IMG/VR virus record: IMGVR_UViG_3300020472_000198 | Span: 1 to 21,407 of that record | Reading direction: 5' to 3' (one strand) | Length of the DNA stretch: 21,407 bases | From: a virus | Shown: piece after piece, positions 7,026 to 15,290 of the stretch | How the letters are laid out: each line of letters starts with the position of its first letter | Numbering within the stretch: the first letter of the stretch is position 1 | The notes under the pieces: model-generated | Database searches by the model: none | The model's input: only the letters and a program-made list of their open reading frames with translations | Told to the model about the DNA's origin: nothing | Translations under genes and position numbers: made by a program

Positions 7026-9713
7026 CTAGTCATAGACACCATACTCACTTAGTTGTCGATATGTCTCCATCGCATTGAATGCCTCGCGCTGCCCTAAATG
7101 TTTCTTCAGCCCTTCGGGTACAGGACGACCTCCATGGATACGAGCGCGTAGCTGTTTGACCGAAATATAATCGTCTGAAAAGTTCGTGTGTCTCGGACCA
7201 ATCGCTAAGTTATACCCAACGATTTGACCACCGGATTTTCTAGGGACAAGTGTAAAGTGAGGCGGAAGATACTTTTCGGCTAACACCCTGTCTTGAGCTA
7301 GGTCGCCCGTGAACTTGAGTTTTTGTTCAACATTTTTCGAAAGACTACCTGTAGCAAATAAAGACTTTATTCGCATTGCTTCAATGTCAAAAAACCCCAG
7401 CTCTTCACCCGCTGCGTCATGCGTCGGGTATGTTCGATACTCTGCGCCGATATCCAGTTGGAATGGCATACGCCCGTTTGAGTGTGCGTTGTCCATGACA
7501 TACCGAAGGTTCGTACCCGGCACGACGGTGTTAACGTTAACGCTTAAATCACCAGCTTCTATTTTGGTTCCATCGTCTCTCGTTAAATTTAGGAGACCTT
7601 GATTGACCAGTTCAATGTCTCTCTCCAGCGTATTAAGAGGGTTTTCTACTCGACCTTCTGCATTCAGTTCCTCGTAAACAAGGTTCGCTCTTCTTTCCAC
7701 AGGACGTTCGTCGTCTGCCCGTGGCGCAGCGGCGGTCTCTAAGGCCAACAGATTATTCCCACCGGGGACGACAAGACCTCTCATGCGAGCAGCGACAGTC
7801 TTGCGAAGATCATCTTTAGTGATGTGTTCGCCGTTCGCTGCATAGTGATTAATCGCTACGTCCTTGGCGATGCCCAATGCAACCCGTTCAGCTTCTGCCG
7901 AGAAACGATAGTCACTCTGCCAGAACCATGCGTCTTTTTCGACAGTCATTTCGGCTAGGTTGTCACCAGTTCCAAAAGTGTGCCCGAACAATTCTTCCGC
8001 TGTAGTAGATGGTAGGTCTGCTTTTTTTATGCCAGATACGTTAGTTCCAAGCGCATAGCGTAAAAGACTATCATCTTCTGAGTACAACTCACGGGCTGCT
8101 TGATAGTCAGCATTGTTAACGCCCGGTTGGGGTGCCTGACCCGAACTTGCAACGGCAGCGGAATAAGCATTCAGTGCCGCTGGATGATCTGCGAAATGCT
8201 TTTTTAGCATGTTTCCGCGAGGGTCCAGCGTCTTCAAGATTTTCCATGTGTTCTTAGTCACTTCCGGATCTCTCGAAGTCAGGCCACGCTTCAGCATGTC
8301 TATGGCTGGCTGTGGTAGCGATTGATATTTCTTTTGCCACATCGCCATGCCACTACCAAAGTCTGACGCTTTCGTCGGGTCTTTGATGTAGTCCATCTCT
8401 TCGACTACGTCTGCCATCACTTGGCCTTGCTCTGCCGGTGTAAAATTTGGGCGATAGTTCGGGTCTCTCATAGCCCTAAAGGCTTGGTTCATATTGACGT
8501 TCTTGGTCACTAGCTTTTGCATCGCTGCACTCACAGCGGTTTTATGAGCTGCTGCCGATTGTCGCGGAACGCCATTGACATGATCTAATGAGGTTCCAAG
8601 TAATGCCAATTGTGCGAGAGTTGCTAGTTTAGCTGCACGCTCTGGTAAGGTTCTTTCTGACATTGCGTTCGCAGTAGCAAGATTTGCTGTATGTTTAGCC
8701 ACAAGCTCACTACCAAGCAAAGTCTGATGCTTTCGGTGTTCGGTAGAGAGGTTCTGTGAGTGGACGCTCATCTGTTGCGGAAAGAGTTCCATTAGCGATG
8801 GAGTAGTGACGCCATCACTATCGACATGTGGTTCATGTAAAAACCGATTGAGCGCTAAAGCTGTTACCTTATTCTTTTTTGCAGCATCCATCCAAATCCC
8901 AATGACTGCACTTTTTGCCTCTCCCGTCGTTTTGTTTTTACCAGCCGGTGACTCTAGATATTGAGTGACACTAGAGACCAAACCGTCATGGTTAATTCCA
9001 TCGGAATTAGTCGCACGGCTGTAGATTGATTTTTGAATGACAGTATTGAGCTTGTCATGAGTTCTTTTCACAACGTCTTGATCATTTAGGAATTTAAGAG
9101 CGCCAGCTTTTTCTTCCCAATGTCGATACATCGCTGCGTCGTGATAGACGTTTCCAGTGCCGTCTTTGAACTGTTGGTCCCAAAAGTTCTGTGAGAATGC
9201 GTCGTAATTCTCAGGTGAGATATTCTGACGCTGTCGTTCGACCTGTAGCTGATCTATCAGACGTTCGCCATTTAGGAGACCTAGAGAATGGGAAAAGCTC
9301 TCAGTGTAGCTAGAGCGCTTTGAAACATCTAACGGCTCCATTTGACCATCAGCATTCTTGACCATCACCGAGGTTGGCATTTGTGCTAATTGTTGAGAAC
9401 TAGATGAACCTCTGGTTCCTCTGTAAACCCTCTGTGCGTCCGTATATGCCATTCGCTTGAGCGTATCGTTCTCTTTGGAAATCCTGTTTTTTTCGACAGC
9501 ATTGTATGCGTCAGTTGTCATCTGGACTGAGTTGGTTATCTGACCAAAGAAATTACTAAACGCGGATGTCATGTCTCCAGCGCCGGGATCGATGCCACGC
9601 ATGGCACCTACGAACTCTGGAACGGCATGGGGGATGTTCGTTTGTTTCTGAACGCGAGGACTAGAGTTGATTCCAGCGGCTAGATTGGTGCGATTTCTAC
9701 TAAATGTAGCCAT
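7026..9713 (-). CDS. T7 gp15-like internal virion protein (ejection channel)
   Basis: An 895-residue soluble, mostly helical protein in the place of T7 gp15 (747 aa), between the gp14-like and muramidase genes. It begins MATFSRNRTNLAAGINSSPR and has an N-terminal stretch rich in Asn, Gln and Ser, typical of this family in marine podoviruses. There are no signal peptide, membrane segments or recognisable enzyme motifs. By family knowledge gp15 forms a ring or tube in the internal core and, after ejection, the periplasmic part of the DNA channel. It starts with the TAATG overlap on the gp14-like stop. Assignment rests mainly on order, size and general character, because the family diverges quickly; the identity as a core protein is firm, the one-to-one match to gp15 a little less so. 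Confidence 0.8.
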   Translation of the reverse strand: MATFSRNRTNLAAGINSSPRVQKQTNIPHAVPEFVGAMRGIDPGAGDMTSAFSNFFGQITNSVQMTTDAYNAVEKNRISKENDTLKRMAYTDAQRVYRGTRGSSSSQQLAQMPTSVMVKNADGQMEPLDVSKRSSYTESFSHSLGLLNGERLIDQLQVERQRQNISPENYDAFSQNFWDQQFKDGTGNVYHDAAMYRHWEEKAGALKFLNDQDVVKRTHDKLNTVIQKSIYSRATNSDGINHDGLVSSVTQYLESPAGKNKTTGEAKSAVIGIWMDAAKKNKVTALALNRFLHEPHVDSDGVTTPSLMELFPQQMSVHSQNLSTEHRKHQTLLGSELVAKHTANLATANAMSERTLPERAAKLATLAQLALLGTSLDHVNGVPRQSAAAHKTAVSAAMQKLVTKNVNMNQAFRAMRDPNYRPNFTPAEQGQVMADVVEEMDYIKDPTKASDFGSGMAMWQKKYQSLPQPAIDMLKRGLTSRDPEVTKNTWKILKTLDPRGNMLKKHFADHPAALNAYSAAVASSGQAPQPGVNNADYQAARELYSEDDSLLRYALGTNVSGIKKADLPSTTAEELFGHTFGTGDNLAEMTVEKDAWFWQSDYRFSAEAERVALGIAKDVAINHYAANGEHITKDDLRKTVAARMRGLVVPGGNNLLALETAAAPRADDERPVERRANLVYEELNAEGRVENPLNTLERDIELVNQGLLNLTRDDGTKIEAGDLSVNVNTVVPGTNLRYVMDNAHSNGRMPFQLDIGAEYRTYPTHDAAGEELGFFDIEAMRIKSLFATGSLSKNVEQKLKFTGDLAQDRVLAEKYLPPHFTLVPRKSGGQIVGYNLAIGPRHTNFSDDYISVKQLRARIHGGRPVPEGLKKHLGQREAFNAMETYRQLSEYGVYD

Positions 9714-10291
9714 TAAGCCCTCATCGCATTAATCATCATACGATCCTTATTTGCGCTGGCCGCGACTTGTAGGGTTGAACCAATGGCGCTTAGTGCCGCA
9801 CTATTTGATGCTGCGTTTGCACGAACCATTGTGTTCTGTGCGTTGTTCTTCGCGATAGTCACAGCGTTCGTGTAGCCCTGTGATGCCGCTGCCTTTCCGG
9901 CGCGTTGCGCGTCAATCTGTTTGTCCACATTTTCCGTGATGCGAACAAGATCAGCGCTGTGTTGGTATTGATTTTCAAAGAACAGGTTGCCGAGTGAACC
10001 TTCTGTCAATGCAGTTTCTCCCGCACGTAAAGTCCCTAATTCCTCATTCGCCTCTCTGATCAGATCGGCTTTATCTTCAAGTTCCTTTTCTTGGCTCTCA
10101 GCAATTTGCCGATTAGCTTCGGCATATTCAGCCTTCGCACGTTGTGCGGCGGCGGCATACTCCGCTTCAGCTTGTTGACGAGCTAGGGCAGCTTGCTGCT
10201 TTGCTTGCTGATTAGCCATCTGCATTTGCGCTGCGCCCATGATTGCAGACGTGCCAATGCTGATTGCCATCATTGTTACTGGCTCACACAC
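9713..10291 (-). CDS. T7 gp14-like internal virion protein
   Basis: A 192-residue protein starting MCEPVTMMAISIGTSAIMGA. The MC start followed by a small hydrophobic helix is typical of T7 gp14 (196 aa). A long Ala/Gln/Glu-rich helix follows (about 25-90), then a Ser/Ala-rich C-terminus. In T7, gp14 leaves the virion first and forms the outer-membrane part of the ejection channel. The start codon is GTG at 10291, overlapping the TAG stop of the tube B gene. It is supported by GAGG 8 bases upstream and by conservation of the MC residues. The later ATG pair at residues 7-8 would remove the conserved beginning. The stop overlaps the next gene as TAATG. Confidence 0.85.
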   Translation of the reverse strand: MCEPVTMMAISIGTSAIMGAAQMQMANQQAKQQAALARQQAEAEYAAAAQRAKAEYAEANRQIAESQEKELEDKADLIREANEELGTLRAGETALTEGSLGNLFFENQYQHSADLVRITENVDKQIDAQRAGKAAASQGYTNAVTIAKNNAQNTMVRANAASNSAALSAIGSTLQVAASANKDRMMINAMRA

Positions 10292-12606
10292 TATTCTGAC
10301 CTCGTCACTTCATTGAAGAAACCAGAGTAGTCAATACTCGTAATTGTCATAGGCTTCTCCGTAGGGTTTTCGATTTTAATTGTGGCGGTCGCCGCTTCTG
10401 TCTGAATCGGAATGCTGAATGAGCCATGGTCACTGATAGCAGCGGCACCGATGACGTTGTCGGCAGAGCCAATTAGACGCCCGTTGAACGTAAAGACCTG
10501 CTCGTCTCGGAAGGACGGTGTAATCTTCACATTGAAAAATCCGGTATGCTGAAAGTTCACTTGAACACGTTTCAGCTGAAATCGACCTGACGTAATCGTT
10601 CGCTGAGTGTTTGTTGCATCACGCACAAACAACTTGCTCAATTGTACAGACTGAGTGAAGGGCTGACCTACGATTGCCACACCGCCCGAAAGATCACCGT
10701 TTGCGGTTATTGTCGTTGTAGTCGGGTAGGTGACGTTAAGTCGTTCTCCAACTTGTCCAGCTGGAAAGTCCGTCGATAAAATAACAGCGGCAGTTGAGCC
10801 ATGAAGATATGGTGTTGTCCAAGTTGTCGTGTCAGCTGCGCTGTCGTGTACGCCGGTCAGTGGAACTTGTTGATCAACACAAATCTGATACGGATGCTTG
10901 TCATCTGACAATTCATAACGAAGTTCTGATTTTTCTAGAAATGTCTGAGTTCCCCGAGTGACCATCATGTACAGGTCGCCCTCGATGACATGCATCCAGT
11001 GTATGTGGACGCTTGTGTCACCGTAGTCCCAACAGTGCCAAGCTGACTGAGCTTTCCGTTCAGCCTCGATGTACATCTTGTAGCAGTAGATCCGACTGTG
11101 GTCTTTCGATGACAAGAGAAACAGCATGTCATTCGTCGGATCGCCTGACATGCGAATGATCGGGGCAGGGACGTAGCCCAGCGCATGAAGCGTAATGTCG
11201 CTCGCCGTATTCGACAGCGTCTCATCGTCGTACTTATATTCGTAGATCAGTGCGTCTTTGCCGGACTTAGCTGCGAAGTAAAGGGTGTTTCCTAAGTTGA
11301 AAGGACGACACAAGATTTCTGTTAGGTAGGTTGTCGTAAGGTCGACTGTGGCGTTCTCGGCAATAAGCGTGTCTTCACCAGAGACTTCAAATTGGTTTTT
11401 GTCACTCGTCAGAAAGAGAGCTTTACGAAACGGGTGCGCGTGTTTCAGAAGATTAACTTCGGCACCGCTCGCCGTCAGACCAAAGCCGTCACTGTCGAGC
11501 GACTGAGTCGAGAAGTCCGGCCAAAATGTGAAGTACTTACCAGACTGAGAAAAGAAGACAGTCTCGCCCGCCACGATACCAAATCGGTTTCGGTGGAAAA
11601 CCACCGCCTCAACTTTATTATCTACGAAGTCGGGTTTTGGGGAAGTGTCGACATCTCCAGCTAGTCGACCGGCGTAGGTGCCTTTTTTGAAGATGAAAGT
11701 CCCATCGGCTTGGCGGTCAAGCCAGTGTGGCATCGTCGTATCGGTGAAGTCATTATCCGCAAACGGATCGGCGGTCTCTACCCACCCGCCGTCCGCATTG
11801 CTAAATTTAGCCCAGTAGCCTAACTCGTTTCCGTCAATAGTTGCGCCGACGCGGATTAAATATCCGTCAGGTGCAACCGGCGGCAGATGCGTTCGCTTTG
11901 CCACATTCTGTCTCATACTGATCGGGCCATATGTATCGTCTGAGCCGGTGTGTCCGATGGTGAACGTAGTAGAGTTTTCGATGATCAGCGTTGTATCATC
12001 TCGCGTAATCGAAAAACCACCGGGCAAACTAATGCTACTCATAATGTCGGATGCGAGTCCGGTAGCGGACAGAGCAGAGCCGCTATGCGTGTAAACTGAA
12101 CTCCCGTTTATTGTGATTGAGTAAGCCGTGTCGTTGTTGGTTGTCTTACAATAGATCAGCGCTTTGAAGGGACTTTCGACATACGTCGAAGTTGCCATCG
12201 TCACTGTGATGGTGCTGTTTCCGATAATCGTTCGGTCAGCGATTGTTACAGCTGAGAAACTCGCGCCGGGGTCCGACGCCGTGAGATACGATTTGCCATC
12301 TGGAAATGTGACGGTTTTCTCGACACCGCCCAAGTCGTAGACTTTCAGATCACCTCCCTTCACGCAGATGATATATTTCTCGGAAGCATCTCTAGCGTAA
12401 CTGTAAATAAACGGCTTATCGGATGCTCCAGTGATAAACGTATTTTCAGCAATGTGTCTGGTTGCTGGTCGACTTTCGAATCCACCAGTGACAACTGACA
12501 TTAGTACGTTAGTAGCTTCTTGAACCTGTCCCGGCAGTCGTACAGCGTCGGGCTGTCGAGAGACGCCCTGATATAGCGTCTTGATCGATTGTTCTAAAAG
12601 CGTCAT
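10291..12606 (-). CDS. Tail tubular protein B (T7 gp12-like, nozzle)
   Basis: A 771-residue protein with the characteristic opening MTLLEQSIKTLYQGVSRQPD followed by AVRLPGQVQEATN, the hallmark of the gp12 nozzle family (T7 gp12 is 794 aa). The protein is rich in beta-forming residues throughout. Six copies are expected to form the tail nozzle below the gp11 ring and to bind the fibres. I chose the ATG at 12606 because its ATGA overlap with the gp11-like stop matches the junction style of its neighbours and the family motif begins there. The open frame extends upstream to 12648, but the extra 14 residues (MLLCNTPKPCACGS) overlap the gp11 coding end and do not look like part of the family. Confidence 0.92.
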   Translation of the reverse strand: MTLLEQSIKTLYQGVSRQPDAVRLPGQVQEATNVLMSVVTGGFESRPATRHIAENTFITGASDKPFIYSYARDASEKYIICVKGGDLKVYDLGGVEKTVTFPDGKSYLTASDPGASFSAVTIADRTIIGNSTITVTMATSTYVESPFKALIYCKTTNNDTAYSITINGSSVYTHSGSALSATGLASDIMSSISLPGGFSITRDDTTLIIENSTTFTIGHTGSDDTYGPISMRQNVAKRTHLPPVAPDGYLIRVGATIDGNELGYWAKFSNADGGWVETADPFADNDFTDTTMPHWLDRQADGTFIFKKGTYAGRLAGDVDTSPKPDFVDNKVEAVVFHRNRFGIVAGETVFFSQSGKYFTFWPDFSTQSLDSDGFGLTASGAEVNLLKHAHPFRKALFLTSDKNQFEVSGEDTLIAENATVDLTTTYLTEILCRPFNLGNTLYFAAKSGKDALIYEYKYDDETLSNTASDITLHALGYVPAPIIRMSGDPTNDMLFLLSSKDHSRIYCYKMYIEAERKAQSAWHCWDYGDTSVHIHWMHVIEGDLYMMVTRGTQTFLEKSELRYELSDDKHPYQICVDQQVPLTGVHDSAADTTTWTTPYLHGSTAAVILSTDFPAGQVGERLNVTYPTTTTITANGDLSGGVAIVGQPFTQSVQLSKLFVRDATNTQRTITSGRFQLKRVQVNFQHTGFFNVKITPSFRDEQVFTFNGRLIGSADNVIGAAAISDHGSFSIPIQTEAATATIKIENPTEKPMTITSIDYSGFFNEVTRSE

Positions 12607-13202
12607 CGACCCGCAAGCACATGGTTTCGGTGTGTTGCATAAAAGCAATGCGCGTTGTCGAGCAGTATATTGCTGTCTTCATTCTCGCACTCGCTGTCCA
12701 TCAGAGCAGCATATGCTTCCATCTCAGCTCGTACTGTAAAGTTATCGAGCGCAGCTGATTGCATCTGAGCTTCTTGGAATTTACGAGCCGCTCGATACGC
12801 GATGTAATTAGATAGCTCTAGTGTCAGATCCTCGAAATCGAGCAACAGAATTACGTCACAATAGAGATTAGTTTTGAACTCGTAGCTCTGGTTGATCACA
12901 TCGTATAACATGAAACTATTATTGAATTTACGAACACTGACATTCGTAGCTTTTGACGACTGCGTTGTGTCGACACGTAGATATGTTGCGGGAACCAAAA
13001 TATTCTTATTCGTGTCAGGGATTAACTTGAGATTTTTCTCGGTATTCTGATGCCAACCTTTGGACAACACAGTCTTATGGATTTCGTTAAGTTTGGTCTC
13101 GGCAGCTTCGGCATCGGGCAGACCAGAGTCGAGAGATGATACTGGCGTCTCACCGATACCATCGAGGATGATATTCACAGCCTCAAGTTTGGATAAGCCC
13201 AT
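12603..13202 (-). CDS. Tail tubular protein A (T7 gp11-like, gatekeeper)
   Basis: A 199-residue protein, nearly the same length as T7 gp11 (196 aa). The opening MGLSKLEAVNIILDGIGETP and the following LHE-like segment with VLSKGWHQNTEKN are diagnostic of the tail tube A family. Later segments (ELSNYIAYRAARKFQEAQ) also fit. Twelve copies form the ring that links the portal to the nozzle. It is the first gene after the strong terminator behind the major capsid gene, and its ribosome site (GAGG, 5 bases before the ATG) lies directly after the terminator T-run. Its expression therefore depends on read-through of that terminator or on a start site I could not identify. The stop overlaps the tube B start as ATGA. 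Confidence 0.93.
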   Translation of the reverse strand: MGLSKLEAVNIILDGIGETPVSSLDSGLPDAEAAETKLNEIHKTVLSKGWHQNTEKNLKLIPDTNKNILVPATYLRVDTTQSSKATNVSVRKFNNSFMLYDVINQSYEFKTNLYCDVILLLDFEDLTLELSNYIAYRAARKFQEAQMQSAALDNFTVRAEMEAYAALMDSECENEDSNILLDNAHCFYATHRNHVLAGR

Positions 13203-13212
13203 TATTCCTCAC

Positions 13213-13260
13213 AAAAAAAATCAGAGTACCGAGGGGTACACTCAAGTACCCCTCAGTCTC
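13213..13260 (-). terminator. Intrinsic terminator after the major capsid gene
   Basis: On the minus strand GAGGGGTAC, a 6-base loop TTGAGT, and GTACCCCTC form a perfect 9-bp stem. The stem can be lengthened by ACT/GGT pairing (one G-T wobble) and then GAG/CTC across a bulged A. TGA and eight T residues follow. It lies 17 bases after the capsid stop codon and corresponds in position to T-phi, the terminator behind T7 gene 10. Confidence 0.93.
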
Positions 13261-13277
13261 AAAGTTGCCGATTGGCG

Positions 13278-14270
13278 TTATGCGGATTTCGCGACGTAAG
13301 CCATTTCCGGACGGAGAATTCCGTGACCGACAAACATCTTACTAACGAGAAAATCCTCAAGTCGCCGAACGTCACGCTCGGTCTCCATCGAGATATCGAG
13401 CATTTTCACAGTGGCGACCGACTGGGGACACCACATCACGAGAGCGGTGTTCGAGAAGTTCGCCCGGTACTTACTGAAGACAGCGGTGTTAGACGAGTCA
13501 TCAGCTGTTGGGATGTGACGAGATTTAACAATGGTTACGCCGTCGATATTCATCGATTCGGCACGACCATCAACACCACCAGCGCCACCGTGACCAAAGT
13601 CTCGGTTTAGGACGAGATAATTATTTGTCGCATCCTTGGCATATTTAATGGCATCAAAGACCTCTACGCTGACAGCCGCATATCGCGGCATGTCTTCGGG
13701 GATATCTTTGTTAAACAACGCAATGTTCGCTGTCCGTATTGCTTCAATGTAAGCAACACCAGAGAACACACCGCCCGAAGCCGCAAGGTCCGTGTCGGTG
13801 ACGGTTGTGCCACCGGGAAACGGCGATGCCGCTGCTTGCGCTGCCGACAATACCATTTGTCGGAATACGTTTTGGTCGAACACTTTTGCAAGCGCACGTC
13901 CCATTTCTTTCGCAATTATGGAACGCATGTCCCAGTGAGAAAGAATACGGTCGAGATCACTGATCGCGTAGTGTGACACAAGAATGTCGTCTACGGTGAT
14001 CACCTGTTCACTAGTTGAAAGGTCATTACCTAATAACTCAGTGCCGGGAGTGTGATACTCAGCTGATGCTTTCCAAGTTTTTGGAAAGCGGAAGGACTTC
14101 GCGCCACCCGCTACGGATTTTACGAAGTGTTTGTCCAGAGTTACGGTCGAGGAATCAAACGCAGTCAGAACTTCTCCACCAAAGACCGAAAGGAAAAGTT
14201 CACGATTGTCGACTGGGGATGATGCACCCTTACCGAAACGGACTGGACTACTGGCGTCTCCTGTTGCCAT
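13278..14270 (-). CDS. Major capsid protein (T7 gp10-like)
   Basis: A 330-residue protein in the expected place between scaffold and tail tube A (T7 gp10A is 345 aa). Family features include ELFLSVFGGEVLTAFDSSTV near the N-terminus, SFRFPKTWKASAEYHTPGTE, the segment VDDILVSHYAISDLDRILSH, and the C-terminal VGHGILRPEMAYVAK. It forms the HK97-fold shell. The start at 14270 has GGAG 6 bases upstream. This is the only gene in the window with real non-coding DNA on both sides, and an intrinsic terminator lies in each gap. It ends with a single TAA and I see no slippery site that would give a longer minor form like T7 gp10B. Confidence 0.95.
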   Translation of the reverse strand: MATGDASSPVRFGKGASSPVDNRELFLSVFGGEVLTAFDSSTVTLDKHFVKSVAGGAKSFRFPKTWKASAEYHTPGTELLGNDLSTSEQVITVDDILVSHYAISDLDRILSHWDMRSIIAKEMGRALAKVFDQNVFRQMVLSAAQAAASPFPGGTTVTDTDLAASGGVFSGVAYIEAIRTANIALFNKDIPEDMPRYAAVSVEVFDAIKYAKDATNNYLVLNRDFGHGGAGGVDGRAESMNIDGVTIVKSRHIPTADDSSNTAVFSKYRANFSNTALVMWCPQSVATVKMLDISMETERDVRRLEDFLVSKMFVGHGILRPEMAYVAKSA

Positions 14271-14374
14271 AATTTCTCCAGTTCAAAGGTTAAGGTTTGG
14301 TTGCCGTTCGCCTCGCCGTCCGATTATCAGCCGTAGCCGGGTCTTAGGATTGGGTTTGGGCAGAAGTCTCCCAC
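14271..14374 (-). promoter_or_regulatory. Capsid gene leader, presumed to hold a promoter
   Basis: This non-coding DNA lies between a strong terminator and the capsid start, so a new transcript probably begins here. The only motif I can point to is GATAAT (14323-14328 on the minus strand), five of six matches to a bacterial -10 box, but there is no convincing -35 box at 17 bases. A phage-specific promoter cannot be recognised from one example. The ribosome site CTGGAGAAATT precedes the ATG. Confidence 0.35.
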
Positions 14375-14414
14375 AAAAAGAGGGCGAAAGTAGCTCGCAG
14401 TGCTACTCTCGCCC
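14375..14414 (-). terminator. Intrinsic terminator between scaffold and capsid genes
   Basis: On the minus strand GGGCGAGAGTAGC, loop ACTGCGA, and GCTACTTTCGCCC form a 13-bp stem with a single G-T wobble. TCTTTTT follows at once. It begins 24 bases after the scaffold stop codon. The T7 genome has no terminator at this point. Confidence 0.93.
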
Positions 14415-14438
14415 ATAGGTGCAGAGGGAGGGCTGCAA

Positions 14439-15290
14439 CTATTCAAAATTCTCGATTGTGTCTAAGTCCCACGTTGCGAGTGCCATCTTTTGCATCACGC
14501 TCTGTCGGAATGATGCGTCTGTCGAATATTGAGGACTCATCATGTCCGCTTTCATTTCACTCTTTGAGCGATAACCAACAGCGGAATTAGCGACCACTTG
14601 GTCACCTTGGATAAACTGTGGTTCTGTCTGTGCAGTTGACGGACCCATTCGACTGTTGATGGCATCCATTGCCAATCGCCAATCGGGTCCGTCGAGCATT
14701 CGATTAACCCCAGCAACCTCTGTTTCATTCATATTTTCAGCGGCCCAGCTGGCCATTTTTGTCCAGTTTTCCTCACCACCCACATACTCGAAAGCAGCTT
14801 TTCGCTCGCCTTGAATGCGATATTGGAGGTTTTCGATGTAGCTGCGAGCCATCTGTTCGGGTATTCCGACCTTGGTCAACGCCTCGTAATCTTCGGCCTC
14901 TAAGTCCCCGTTATCTCGGAGTTTGGCTTCGAGTGTTGCTGGATCGAGGCCAGCTTTCGCGACAATATCAAGCGCTGAGTCGTCGTCGGACTCGTCTTGC
15001 TTCTTGACTTCCAATTTCGCGATTTCTTCGTCATCAGGAGTTTCTTCCTGTTTCGGGCGTCCGTTTGCATTAAACTGAAGCTCTTTCGCGTGGCTTTCCC
15101 AGTCATAAGCTCCGGTCTCGGCATTATAAAATTTCTCCTGACCACCCTCCGGCATTGGAACAATCGGAACCTCGTCAGGCAGTTCAGTGTCTGGCTGACT
15201 TGGGTTATTAAATTTTTCAGCCATTTGCTGATTGTATTCGTCCGACCCCGGTACAGGATCTTGAGCCGTATCTGCAATAAGCTCACTCAT
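14439..15290 (-). CDS. Capsid scaffolding protein (T7 gp9-like)
   Basis: A 283-residue, strongly acidic protein between portal and major capsid genes (T7 gp9 is 307 aa). The N-terminal half is rich in Asp, Glu, Pro and Gln and looks disordered (DEVPIVPMPEGGQEKFYNAE is typical). The middle is helical, with GIPEQMARSYIENLQYRIQG and the segment EYVGGEENWTKMASWAAENM, both recurrent in T7-like scaffolds. The protein should direct shell assembly around the portal and then leave the capsid. It starts with a TGATG overlap on the portal stop, and a strong terminator follows its TAG stop. Confidence 0.9.
   Translation of the reverse strand: MSELIADTAQDPVPGSDEYNQQMAEKFNNPSQPDTELPDEVPIVPMPEGGQEKFYNAETGAYDWESHAKELQFNANGRPKQEETPDDEEIAKLEVKKQDESDDDSALDIVAKAGLDPATLEAKLRDNGDLEAEDYEALTKVGIPEQMARSYIENLQYRIQGERKAAFEYVGGEENWTKMASWAAENMNETEVAGVNRMLDGPDWRLAMDAINSRMGPSTAQTEPQFIQGDQVVANSAVGYRSKSEMKADMMSPQYSTDASFRQSVMQKMALATWDLDTIENFE

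Noticed and set aside
12607-12648. Longer start for tail tube B at 12648
   Set aside because: The added residues lie over the end of the gp11-like gene, and the family N-terminus begins at the ATG at 12606 with an ATGA junction.
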